A stretch of DNA of 64,000 nt from an uncultured Bacteroidia bacterium (GTDB lineage Bacteria > Bacteroidota > Bacteroidia > Bacteroidales > UBA932): the NCBI GenBank assembly GCA_902779785.1, contig CACZDC010000010.1, positions 41,103 through 105,102 of the forward strand, given 5' to 3'. Every line of letters begins with the position of its first letter. Position 1 is the stretch's first letter. The position numbers and the translations under genes were made by a program. The notes under the pieces were generated by a model. That model saw only the letters and a list, made by a program, of their open reading frames with translations, searched no databases and was not told the DNA's origin. Below are positions 38,346 to 46,778 of the stretch, in pieces.

Positions 38346-40723
38346 AAAAGCAGCAGGCCTATGCGGTAGGCTGCAAAAGCGAAAACCCAAGCCACTATCA
38401 AGGTATAGACGGCACAGAGAATGGCCCAGCGCCAGGAGCCTGTCTCGTTCTTGATGGCCACGAAGGTGGCTATGCAGGGGAAATACAGCAGCACGAAGAC
38501 CATAAAGGAAAGTCCGGCGGCCCGGGGGACGTCCGAGGCAATTGCGCTCTGGAGGAGAGTGGAGTTCTCGTCGGCAGGCTCGGAGGCGACGGGAGCATAC
38601 ATCACGCCGAGGGTTGACACCACCAGTTCCTTGGCGCCGACTCCGGCGAGTAGTCCCACATCCATCTTCCAGTTGAAGCCGAGAGGCTCCATTGCCGGTT
38701 CCACCGCCTTGCCGAGCCAGCCTATGCACGAATGCTCCTGCTGATAGGCCGCGTCGTGCCCCTCGTGGCGGGGGAAATAGCTCAGGAACCATAGCGCTAT
38801 GGAAAAGGCCAGGATGGTCGTGGCCATCTTTTCCAGATACTGGCGGCCCTTTTCCCAGGTATGGCGGCCGATCGCCTTCCCGGTAGGCACGCGGTAGGGC
38901 GGCAGTTCCATTACGAAGGGCAGGTCGTCGTCCTTGACAAAGCGCGAAAGGAGCTTGGCGCTGAGAAGGGCCAGCACTATTCCGAGCAGGTATATCCCAA
39001 GGAGGGCCGTGGCCGGATGGTCAGGGAAGAAGGCCCCCGCGAAGAGGACGAAGATGGGAAGGCGTCCCGCGCAGGACATAAAGGGAATCACCGCTATGGT
39101 GACAAGGCGGCTCTTGCGGCTTTCGATCGAGCGCGTCGCCATTATGGCCGGAACATTGCAGCCAAAGCCCATCACCATAGGTATGAAGGACTTCCCATGG
39201 AGACCGATGCGGTGCATCAGCTTGTCCACTATGAAAGCCGCGCGGGCCATATAGCCGCTGTCTTCCATCAGGGAGATGAAAAGATAGAGTATCAATATGT
39301 TAGGCAGGAAGACCAGCACGCTGCCGACACCGCCTATGACTCCGTCCACCAGAAGGTCGCGGAACCATCCGTCCCCCATCCACGAGCCCACTTTCTCCCC
39401 TATCCATCCCATCAGAGAGTCGATCCAATCCATAGGATACTGGCCCAGGGTGAAGGTCGCCCAGAAGACCAGCCACAACAGCAGGACGAATATCGGGAAG
39501 GCAAACCAGCGGTTGGTCACTATCGCGTCTATCTTGTCCGTAATGCTGCGGCGCGGCCGCTCCTGACGGTACTGCTCATAGGTCTCGGAAAGCGCACCCT
39601 GGATGAAAGCATATTTCGCATCCACTATGGCCGACTCCGGGGAGCAGCCGAGCAGTTCCCTGATGCGCTGCTTTTCCTCTTCCCTCGCAGTGGAAATCTC
39701 GCCGGCATTAGGAAGTTCCGCAATCAGCTTTTCTATCTCCCTGTCAGTTTCCAAATACTTGATGGACAGATATCTGGTGGAATAACGGTGGCGGATTTCC
39801 CGGTTGGCGGCAATCAGGTCCCTCAGCCGGTTGATGCTCTTTTCCAGTTCTGCGCCGTGGTTTATATGGATATGCCTTGCAAGACGGGGGTCGTTGTTCT
39901 CATAGACCTTTATGACCATATCGAGGAGTTCCTGCACACCCTCTCCGCTCCGCGAAACCGTCGGGCAGACGGGGGTGCCGAGAAGCCAGCCAAGCTGCCG
40001 GACGTCCAGTCTGTCCCCCTTCGCCCGGAGTTCATCGTACATATTGAGGGCGATCACGGTCCTCAGGTTCATATCGATTATCTGGCTCGTCAGGTAAAGG
40101 TTGCGCTCGATATTGGAGGCGTCCACCACATTGACCACCACGTCCGGCATAGCCTCGATAAGGTTCTTGCGGACATAGAGTTCCTCCGGGGAATAGGCTG
40201 ACAGCGAGTAAGTTCCGGGAAGGTCGACCAGAGTTATCTCATAGCCGCCGTGGGAAAGATGGCCCTCCTTCGCGTCCACAGTCACTCCGGAATAGTTGCC
40301 AACGTGCTCGTGGGCACCGGAGGCGATGTTGAAAAGGGAAGTCTTGCCGCAGTTGGGATTGCCCACAAGGGCGACGCGGATGACGTGGCTGCGTTCTTCG
40401 GCAAGGTGCTTCAGGGCCCTGTCCAGGCGCTCCTTTTCCTCCATATCCTGGGGCAGCCCCTGCAGGTGTTCATCGGTTTTCAGCGCCTCGCGGGCTTCAG
40501 CCTCGGTCGCGACTTCTATCCTCGCGGCCTCCTCCCTGCGGAGGGATATCTTGTAGCCTATTATCTCGTATTCTATGGGATCCTTAAGCGGGGCATTGAG
40601 CACCACACGGACTTCCTTCCCGTGGATGAAGCCCATCTCTATCAGGCGTTTACGGAAACTGCCGTGCCCGTGGACACGGACAATCAACGCCTTTTCGCCG
40701 GTCTGTAAATCAGAAAGATACAT
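38342..40723 (-). CDS. feoB: Ferrous iron transporter, FeoA-FeoB fusion
   Basis: 793 residues from ATG 40723. Residues 1-75 form FeoA (LSDLQTGEKALIVRVHGHG, RLIEMGFIHGKEV). The G domain has VALVGNPNCGKTSLFN, the G2 Thr in NYSGVTVDAKEG, VDLPGTYSLS and ALNMYDEL; the C-terminal membrane part has the two Gate motifs (GFGCNVPAIMATRSI, MSCAGRLPIF). It imports Fe2+ under anoxic conditions. The frame is open to 40762 but the promoter -7 box is at 40732-40739. Confidence 0.96.
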   Translation of the reverse strand: MYLSDLQTGEKALIVRVHGHGSFRKRLIEMGFIHGKEVRVVLNAPLKDPIEYEIIGYKISLRREEAARIEVATEAEAREALKTDEHLQGLPQDMEEKERLDRALKHLAEERSHVIRVALVGNPNCGKTSLFNIASGAHEHVGNYSGVTVDAKEGHLSHGGYEITLVDLPGTYSLSAYSPEELYVRKNLIEAMPDVVVNVVDASNIERNLYLTSQIIDMNLRTVIALNMYDELRAKGDRLDVRQLGWLLGTPVCPTVSRSGEGVQELLDMVIKVYENNDPRLARHIHINHGAELEKSINRLRDLIAANREIRHRYSTRYLSIKYLETDREIEKLIAELPNAGEISTAREEEKQRIRELLGCSPESAIVDAKYAFIQGALSETYEQYRQERPRRSITDKIDAIVTNRWFAFPIFVLLLWLVFWATFTLGQYPMDWIDSLMGWIGEKVGSWMGDGWFRDLLVDGVIGGVGSVLVFLPNILILYLFISLMEDSGYMARAAFIVDKLMHRIGLHGKSFIPMVMGFGCNVPAIMATRSIESRKSRLVTIAVIPFMSCAGRLPIFVLFAGAFFPDHPATALLGIYLLGIVLALLSAKLLSRFVKDDDLPFVMELPPYRVPTGKAIGRHTWEKGRQYLEKMATTILAFSIALWFLSYFPRHEGHDAAYQQEHSCIGWLGKAVEPAMEPLGFNWKMDVGLLAGVGAKELVVSTLGVMYAPVASEPADENSTLLQSAIASDVPRAAGLSFMVFVLLYFPCIATFVAIKNETGSWRWAILCAVYTLIVAWVFAFAAYRIGLLLF

Positions 40724-40731
40724 TGCGGGGG

Positions 40732-40762
40732 CAAAGTTACTGCCTTTTCCGCAATGTATCAA
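40732..40762 (-). promoter_or_regulatory. Promoter of feoAB (TTG-N20-TAACTTTG)
   Basis: TAACTTTG on the minus strand (40732-40739) with TTG 20 bp upstream. The start would be a few bases from the ATG at 40723, another near-leaderless gene. Confidence 0.55.
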
Positions 40763-40786
40763 TAACTATAAATAGGGATGTAAGCC

Positions 40787-41773
40787 CTAGAGATTCGGAT
40801 TTTCCTTCTTCCAGTCGGAGAGAGCAGGGATGATGCCGAGGGAAATGATCTCGTCACGCATCTTGCAGAGGTGCTCGTAGGAAGCTTCGAGAGCGGCCAT
40901 CTCCTCTGGAGTTCCTTCCGGAGTACTGTAATGGCAGCCAGTGGCGTCGATGAGCGTAGGCATAGCCATCATCACGTTCTTCCAGGGGCCTTCCTTGACA
41001 TAAGTTCCTGCAGGCCAGGTGAAAGGCTCTCCGCCCATAGCGGCCTCTATCATCTTCACAGCCTGATAGGCAGGGCTCTGGAAGGAACTGCGGCCGCGGA
41101 GCTTGATGATATTGCTTCCGCCCTGGATGGTGTGCTGCTTGATCTCAGCGAAACGCTCGGCGCTAAGGCCGCACTCCGAAAGGGGTTTGCCGTCGATCAG
41201 GACCTTGGAGGCGAAGACTGCCATAGCCTCGCCGTGGCCGCCGTAGGTATGGGCACCGGTGACCTTGCACTGCTGAACGCCGAATTCCTGGGCCAGGGCT
41301 TCCTGCAGGCGGGTCGAATCGAGGGCTGCGAGGGAAGTGAGCTTCTCGGGTTTCAGGCCGGAACGGATGAGAGCCGTGAGGGCGGTCACGTCGGCCGGGT
41401 TGAAAATGACGACGACGAACTTCACGTCCGGGCAGTATTTCTCGATGTTCTCACCGAACTCGGCGGCGATCTGGCAGTTGCCTTTCAGCAGGTCCTCGCG
41501 GGTCATACCCTCCTTGCGGGGAGCTCCGCCCGAAGAAATGATATATTTGGCATCCTTGAAAGCGACGTCCGGGTCGATCGTAGCCGTAAGATTCACTCCC
41601 GGGAAGGCGCAGTGGTCCATTTCGGCCAGAACGCCCTTCAGTCCGGGCTCATAGATGTCGTAAAGACAGATGTTCGGAGTCAGGCCGAGCATAGCTGCGG
41701 TCTGGACCATGTTGGAACCGATCATACCGGCGGCGCCGACAATCAACAGTTTTTCATCAGTAAGGAATTTCAT
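40787..41773 (-). CDS. mdh: Malate dehydrogenase
   Basis: 328 residues. LLIVGAAGMIGSNMVQTAA binds NAD, RKEGMTREDLLKGN has the substrate-loop arginines, and GAHTYGGHGEAM the catalytic His. The LDH/MDH-superfamily form found in Bacteroides and Porphyromonas. It interconverts malate and oxaloacetate in the reductive branch to succinate. Divergent promoters separate it from the PPTase unit. Confidence 0.92.
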   Translation of the reverse strand: MKFLTDEKLLIVGAAGMIGSNMVQTAAMLGLTPNICLYDIYEPGLKGVLAEMDHCAFPGVNLTATIDPDVAFKDAKYIISSGGAPRKEGMTREDLLKGNCQIAAEFGENIEKYCPDVKFVVVIFNPADVTALTALIRSGLKPEKLTSLAALDSTRLQEALAQEFGVQQCKVTGAHTYGGHGEAMAVFASKVLIDGKPLSECGLSAERFAEIKQHTIQGGSNIIKLRGRSSFQSPAYQAVKMIEAAMGGEPFTWPAGTYVKEGPWKNVMMAMPTLIDATGCHYSTPEGTPEEMAALEASYEHLCKMRDEIISLGIIPALSDWKKENPNL

Positions 41774-41808
41774 AGTATCTTAATGTCTTTGTCCAATTTT
41801 TCGGACAG

Positions 41809-41863
41809 CAAAGATAATCATTTTTCACGAATTTTTGTAATTGCCAAAAAACCATTATCTTTG
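41809..41863. promoter_or_regulatory. Divergent promoters of mdh and the PPTase unit
   Basis: Minus -7 box TATCTTTG at 41809-41816 for mdh (ATG 41773). Plus: TTTG 41834-41837, 18-bp spacer, TATCTTTG 41856-41863, start near 41870. Confidence 0.65.
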
Positions 41864-41873
41864 CAGCGTAAAA

Positions 41874-42029
41874 ATGGTAACGACTAGTATGGAGCCTCCC
41901 AGTCAGGTCATCTCTCAAGTAGCGGGCGTCGGTTCAGACGACCCTCTGTCGCGATTGTATACCGATATATTACTAAGGGAACCGGAGACCGAAGTGTCTT
42001 CCGGGGCTTGCGTATTGTCGTTCAAATAA
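41874..42029 (+). CDS. 51-residue ORF in the leader of the PPTase gene
   Basis: ATG 41874 lies within a few bases of the expected transcription start and the frame (MVTTSMEPPSQVISQVAGVG ...) ends 7 bp before the PPTase ATG. Its position suits a leader peptide or a small coupled protein. The sequence has no recognised domain, and codon use is unremarkable, so it could also be chance. Confidence 0.35.
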   Translation: MVTTSMEPPSQVISQVAGVGSDDPLSRLYTDILLREPETEVSSGACVLSFK

Positions 42030-42036
42030 AACTGTA

Positions 42037-42672
42037 ATGGCACTTTATCTTAAGAAAGAACTTGAAAACGAAGCCACAATCGCTGTGTGGCAGATAACGG
42101 AAACGGAGCAGGAACTGATTGAACTCAGCGCCACCCCGACCGACGAGATGGAGGAGATCTCCTTCATCCGCAGCGAATCCCTGCGCAAGCAGCGCCTTGC
42201 CGTGAGAGCCCTCCTGAACACCCTCTTCGAGGAGAAAGTCTATCTCTCCCACCACGACAACGGCAAACCCTATCTGGAGAACAACCCTATCAATATCTCC
42301 ATAACCCATACCGACAAATACGTCGCCGTCATACTCCACGACGAGGAGGACTGCGGCATAGACATAGAATCGCTGGACCGGGACTTTTCAGCCGTCGAGA
42401 AGAAGGCCCTCTCGGAAGAAGAGATCGACGACCTTGAGAACGAGAAGCGCAACGAGCAGCTCGCAATCTACTGGTGCGCCAAGGAGGCGATCTTCAAGCT
42501 CCTGAGCGTCTACAACCTCAACTTCGCCGAGCAGATCGAGGTGGAGCGTTTCCGCCTTCGCGGAGAGGGAGAACTCGAGGCCACCTTCATCGACAAAGAC
42601 GAGGATGAAGAAGAATTCGAGCTCGAATACATAACCTTCGACCGCCACGTTCTGGTCTGGGTCGTAAGATAG
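42037..42672 (+). CDS. 4'-phosphopantetheinyl transferase (Sfp/AcpT superfamily)
   Basis: 211 residues. PINISITHTDKYVAVILHDE and CGIDIESLDRD form the first CoA/Mg site (GIDIE), and IYWCAKEAIFKLLSVYN the WxxKEAxxK motif. It transfers phosphopantetheine from CoA to a carrier protein; the two ACPs of the polyene cluster or the fatty-acid ACP are possible targets. The very acidic C-terminal insert (KDEDEEEFELEY) is unusual. A terminator follows at 42713. Confidence 0.9.
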   Translation: MALYLKKELENEATIAVWQITETEQELIELSATPTDEMEEISFIRSESLRKQRLAVRALLNTLFEEKVYLSHHDNGKPYLENNPINISITHTDKYVAVILHDEEDCGIDIESLDRDFSAVEKKALSEEEIDDLENEKRNEQLAIYWCAKEAIFKLLSVYNLNFAEQIEVERFRLRGEGELEATFIDKDEDEEEFELEYITFDRHVLVWVVR

Positions 42673-42676
42673 GCCA

Positions 42677-42695
42677 ATTTAGAATATTTCTAAAT
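42677..42695. promoter_or_regulatory. Perfect palindrome, possible operator
   Basis: ATTTAGAA-TAT-TTCTAAAT, an 8-bp perfect inverted repeat with a 3-bp centre, 5 bp after the PPTase stop. It lies about 105 bp upstream of the nrdD -7 box. No known regulator site was recognised. Confidence 0.25.
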
Positions 42696-42712
42696 CACAT
42701 ATCTATATATTT

Positions 42713-42743
42713 CGCTGTTAATCAATGAATTAACAGCGTTTTT
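42713..42743 (+). terminator. Terminator after the PPTase gene
   Basis: CGCTGTTAAT / ATTAACAGCG (42713-42722 with 42729-42738), loop CAATGA, then TTTTT. Perfect 10-bp stem. Confidence 0.85.
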
Positions 42744-42800
42744 CGTACTCTGTTAATAACTTTTTACGATAAAAATGACGGAAGATATAAACTAATGAAT

Positions 42801-42808
42801 TATCTTTG
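42801..42808 (+). promoter_or_regulatory. -7 box (TATCTTTG) of nrdDG
   Basis: TATCTTTG starts transcription near 42815, leaving a leader of about 85 nt before nrdD. The leader contains CCGG...CCGG-type pairing but no known riboswitch core. No -33 TTTG is seen. Confidence 0.6.
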
Positions 42809-42898
42809 TTACCCGATAACACTCGGACAGACTTACAATAACATAACCCAGGCATCCGGTCCGCACGCCGGCGCTGCCGCTAACTGACCTTGTCAACA

Positions 42899-45109
42899 AT
42901 GGTAAAACGTGTACTGAAACGTGACGGACGTACCGTCGAATTCAACAACCAGAAGATTGTCGCCGCCATCCTCAAAGCGATGAATGTGACCGAAGGCGGC
43001 GAAGACATCGTGCTTGCGGCCCAGATCGCAAGCGCCATCTCGAAGATCGACAAAGACGAGATGACCGTGGAGGAAATCCAGGACGTGGTGGAGAACGCCC
43101 TTATGAACAGCCCCCGCCAGGAGGTCGCCAAGGAGTATATCCGCTACCGCAACAAGCGCAATATGGCCCGCAAAGCCAAGACGAACGAGATTTTCCAGAC
43201 CATCATCGAGGCCCAGGTGAACGACATCACCCGCGAGAACGCCAATATGAACGCCGACACTCCGGCCGGAATGATGATGAAGTTCGCCTCGGAGGCCACC
43301 AAGAGTTTCGTGGACGAGAACCTTCTCTCCGACCCTGTGCGCGAAGCTGTCGCCGGAAACTATATCCATATCCACGACAAAGACTACTATCCGACCAAGT
43401 CGCTGACCTGCATCCAGCACCCCCTGGACCTCATCCTTGAGCACGGACTGAAGGCCGGCCACGGCGAGTCCCGTCCCGCCAAGCGCATCGAGACCGCGTC
43501 GGTTCTGGCCTGCATTTCGATGGAGACCGTCCAGAACGAGATGCACGGCGGACAGGCCATCCCTGCCTTCGACTTCTATCTCGCCCCCTATGTCCGCAAA
43601 ACCTTCGAGGAAGAGATCGACCAGATAAGCCAGATGGAGAACACCGACTACAGCTCCCTGAAGGGCGCCGAGATCGACGACTACATCAAGCGCGACCTCG
43701 TAGGCCTGCAGGGCAGGGAAAGGGCGATGCAGCACGCCATCAACCAGACCGTGAGCCGCGTCCACCAGGCTATGGAGGCGTTCGTCCACAATATGAACAC
43801 CATCCACAGCCGCGGCGGCAACCAGGTCGTCTTCTCCTCCATCAACTACGGAACGGACACTTCAGCCGAAGGCCGCTGCATCATCCGCGAGATCCTCAAC
43901 ACCACCTACGAGGGTGTCGGAAACGGTTCCACCGCAATCTTCCCCATCCAGATATGGAAAAAGAAGAAGGGCGTGAGCTACCTGCCCGAGGACCGCAACT
44001 ATGACCTCTACAAATTCGCCTGCAAGGTGACGGCCAGGCGTTTCTTCCCCAACTTCCTGAACCTGGACGCCAGCTACAACCAGGACAACGCCTGGGACCC
44101 GAACGATCCCAAGCGCTACATCCACGAGGTCGCGACTATGGGCTGCCGCACCCGTGTATATGGCAACAAGTTCGGCCCGAAGACCTCCATCGGCCGCGGC
44201 AACTTGAGCTTCACTACCATTAATATAGTAAAGCTCGCCATCGAGGCTATGCAGGAAGAGAAGGACAAGGACGAGCGTATCAAGAAGTTCTTCGCCAAGC
44301 TTGACTGGGCCCTCGACATCGCCGCCCGCCAGCTCAACGAGCGCTTCGAATTCCAGAAGACCGCCCTCAAGAAGCAGTTTCCCCTGCTGATGAACGGCCT
44401 CTGGCTCGGAAGCGAAAAACTTGACGATGACGACACCATCGAGTCCGTCATCAACCAGGGCACCCTGTCCATCGGTTTCATTGGCCTCGCCGAATGCCTT
44501 ATCGCCCTTATCGGCAAGCACCACGGGGAAAGCGACGAAGCCCAGGAACTCGGACTGAGGATCATCTCCCATATGGCCGAGCGCATCAACGGCTATGCCG
44601 AGACCTACCAGCACAATTTCACCTTCCTGGCCACTCCCGCAGAGGGCCTCGCAGGAAAGTTCACCAAGAGGGACAAGAAGACCTTCGGCATCCTTCCCGG
44701 CATCACGGACAAGGATTACTACACCAACTCCAGCCACATTCCGGTCTATTATCACTGCACCCCTGAGCACAAGGCCAAGATCGAGGGACCGTACAACAAG
44801 TACGAGAATGCCGGCCACATCTTCTATGTCGAAATCGACGGAGACGCCACGCACAACCCCGAGGCCATAATGCAGATCGTGGACCTTATGGACAAGTACG
44901 ACATCGGCTATGGCTCGGTGAACCACAACCGCAACCGCTGCCTGGACTGCGGCCACGAGGATTCCGAAGAGAACCAGACCGAGTGCCCTCACTGCCACGG
45001 TCACCACATCGACACCCTGCAGCGCATCACCGGCTATCTGGTCGGAACGACCAACCGCTGGAACTCCGGCAAGCTCGCCGAGCTGCACGACCGCGTTGTG
45101 CACAAGTAA
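42899..45109 (+). CDS. nrdD: Anaerobic ribonucleoside-triphosphate reductase
   Basis: 736 residues from ATG 42899. An N-terminal ATP cone (KRVLKRDGRTVEFNNQKIVA), the reductase core with HIHDKDYYPTKSLTC and YGGHG-type loops, and a C-terminal zinc site CLDCGHEDSEENQTECPHC followed by the glycyl radical region RITGYLVGTTNRWNSGK. It reduces NTPs to dNTPs without oxygen. The stop overlaps the nrdG start (TAATG). Confidence 0.96.
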   Translation: MVKRVLKRDGRTVEFNNQKIVAAILKAMNVTEGGEDIVLAAQIASAISKIDKDEMTVEEIQDVVENALMNSPRQEVAKEYIRYRNKRNMARKAKTNEIFQTIIEAQVNDITRENANMNADTPAGMMMKFASEATKSFVDENLLSDPVREAVAGNYIHIHDKDYYPTKSLTCIQHPLDLILEHGLKAGHGESRPAKRIETASVLACISMETVQNEMHGGQAIPAFDFYLAPYVRKTFEEEIDQISQMENTDYSSLKGAEIDDYIKRDLVGLQGRERAMQHAINQTVSRVHQAMEAFVHNMNTIHSRGGNQVVFSSINYGTDTSAEGRCIIREILNTTYEGVGNGSTAIFPIQIWKKKKGVSYLPEDRNYDLYKFACKVTARRFFPNFLNLDASYNQDNAWDPNDPKRYIHEVATMGCRTRVYGNKFGPKTSIGRGNLSFTTINIVKLAIEAMQEEKDKDERIKKFFAKLDWALDIAARQLNERFEFQKTALKKQFPLLMNGLWLGSEKLDDDDTIESVINQGTLSIGFIGLAECLIALIGKHHGESDEAQELGLRIISHMAERINGYAETYQHNFTFLATPAEGLAGKFTKRDKKTFGILPGITDKDYYTNSSHIPVYYHCTPEHKAKIEGPYNKYENAGHIFYVEIDGDATHNPEAIMQIVDLMDKYDIGYGSVNHNRNRCLDCGHEDSEENQTECPHCHGHHIDTLQRITGYLVGTTNRWNSGKLAELHDRVVHK

Positions 45110-45615
45110 TGCGCATCAGAGTACTTGACATCGCCTATCAGACAATGGCCGACGGACCCGGTTTCCGTACGGCCATTTACTGTGCCGGCTGTGCCCATCA
45201 CTGCCCCGGCTGCCATAACCCGCAGTCCTGGGACTTCGAGGCCGGGAAATGGATGGAGGTCGATGAACTGCTGGACATAATCAAGGCGGACTCTATGTCC
45301 AATGTCAGTTTCTCCGGCGGCGACCCCTTCTACCAGGCGGAGGCTTTCACCGAACTGGCCAGGAGGATCAAGCAGGAGACAGACAAAACCATCTGGTGCT
45401 GGACAGGCTTCAGCTATGAGGAAGTCTTAGCCGATGAAAAGATGGCCGCGATGCTGCCCTGGCTGGATGTGCTGGTGGACGGTCCTTTCATTCTAGAGCA
45501 GAGGGATACGACGCTTCTTTTTCGCGGAAGTCCCAATCAGAGAATCATTTACCTCCACGGCGAACCGCCCGAGGACATAATCCCCGGAACCGTTCCAATA
45601 GAGAAATTACGCTAG
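45109..45615 (+). CDS. nrdG: Anaerobic ribonucleotide reductase activase (radical SAM)
   Basis: 168 residues. CAGCAHHCPGCHNPQSWDF contains the CxxxCxxC cluster of the NrdG type; FSGGDPFYQAEAFTELARRI is the SAM-binding GGD segment. It generates the glycyl radical on NrdD. Converges on the EnvC-like gene with a 4-bp overlap of the ends. Confidence 0.95.
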   Translation: MRIRVLDIAYQTMADGPGFRTAIYCAGCAHHCPGCHNPQSWDFEAGKWMEVDELLDIIKADSMSNVSFSGGDPFYQAEAFTELARRIKQETDKTIWCWTGFSYEEVLADEKMAAMLPWLDVLVDGPFILEQRDTTLLFRGSPNQRIIYLHGEPPEDIIPGTVPIEKLR

Positions 45616-46778
45616 CGGAGCCAGTTCTCCGGATTCTGCGGAGACTGGTCTTTCCAGAGTTCGAAATGCAGCAGGTCCTCGCTGTCGATGGTATCGACAA
45701 CGCCGAGGACCTGTCCTGTCTTGACCTGGCTTCCCTCCTTGACGGATACGGTCTTCAGGCGGCAGTACAGGGTAAAATAACTGCCGTGCTGGACAAGTAT
45801 GCACTGATTGTAGCCGGGCATAACGTGGATGCTGGCCACAGTCCCGTCGAAAACCGCTTTCACGGCGCTGTTCTTCGCCACGGTGACGTTTACTCCGTTG
45901 TTGAAAGGCAGCATCACATTCTTGTACACCGGGTGCGGATGCTCTCCGAAAGAGCCTGTCACGGTACCGTCGACAGGCCAGGGCAGCTTGCCCTTGTTGG
46001 AGGCGAAAGAGGATGAAAGTTTCGAGTCGACCTCAGTGGAAGCCTTGCGCTTGGCCTCGGCAGATTTTTTCTGGATGATGGCGTCGGTCTTGCGCTTGAG
46101 TTCCGCCATCTGCCTTTTCTTCTTGTCCAGTTCCTTGAGATAACGCGCTCTGTCGCTTTTCAGCTGGTCTATGAGTTTGCCGGCATCCGCCTCCTCCCCT
46201 TTCAGTTTAGAAACATCCTCGACGCGCCTGTCACGGAGTTCGCTGGCCTGCTCCCGGAGTGAGGACAGTTCCTTTTTGCGCGCATCCAGCTCCGTCTGGG
46301 TCTCGACTATCTTCTCGGCCTGGGAGGACATCTCCCTGGAGAAACTCCTCAGGTAACCGAAGCGCCGGAATCCCTGCGAGATATCCTCGCTGGCAAGTAT
46401 GTACATATACCAGAGACGCGAGTCGCGGTTCTTGTAAGCGTTCCTGACCAGCCGCGCATAATAGAAGTCCAGAGTGTCATAGCGGTCCTGAAGGACGGCT
46501 ACCATTTTTTCGCAAGTCCTTATACTGTCACCGAGAGAATGGATTTCCCTGTCGCTTTCCTCTATCAGGGCCTTCCTCTTCGTTATTTTCCGCTGGATGA
46601 GGTTCAGGTTCTGCTGGGCCTTGTCGCGGTCCTTGGCATTGGCCTTGAGCTGACTGTTCAGGAGGTCTATCTCCTTCTGCAGGGAAGCCTTGGACGTCGG
46701 TTTCTTATCGGCCGAAGCCGGGAAAGACAGCAGCGCGAGCAAGGCTATGGACAGCAATATGAGGGCAGGGCGTTTCAT
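45612..46778 (-). CDS. EnvC-like murein hydrolase activator (degenerate LytM)
   Basis: 388 residues: signal peptide (ALILLSIALLALLSFPASA), long coiled coil (about 25-250), then a LytM domain lacking zinc ligands. Where active enzymes have HxGxD it reads NNGVNV, for YAHL it reads YCRL, and for HLHFE it reads LLHFE. This is the state of EnvC/NlpD-type proteins that activate amidases at the division site. Overlaps the TPR gene by 4 bp. Confidence 0.88.
   Translation of the reverse strand: MKRPALILLSIALLALLSFPASADKKPTSKASLQKEIDLLNSQLKANAKDRDKAQQNLNLIQRKITKRKALIEESDREIHSLGDSIRTCEKMVAVLQDRYDTLDFYYARLVRNAYKNRDSRLWYMYILASEDISQGFRRFGYLRSFSREMSSQAEKIVETQTELDARKKELSSLREQASELRDRRVEDVSKLKGEEADAGKLIDQLKSDRARYLKELDKKKRQMAELKRKTDAIIQKKSAEAKRKASTEVDSKLSSSFASNKGKLPWPVDGTVTGSFGEHPHPVYKNVMLPFNNGVNVTVAKNSAVKAVFDGTVASIHVMPGYNQCILVQHGSYFTLYCRLKTVSVKEGSQVKTGQVLGVVDTIDSEDLLHFELWKDQSPQNPENWLR

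Noticed and set aside
42815-42898. Riboswitch in the nrdD leader
   Set aside because: About 85 nt with some pairing but no cobalamin, SAM or other known core.
43862-45103. 413-codon minus-strand ORF opposite nrdD
   Set aside because: Antisense shadow of nrdD in GC-rich sequence.
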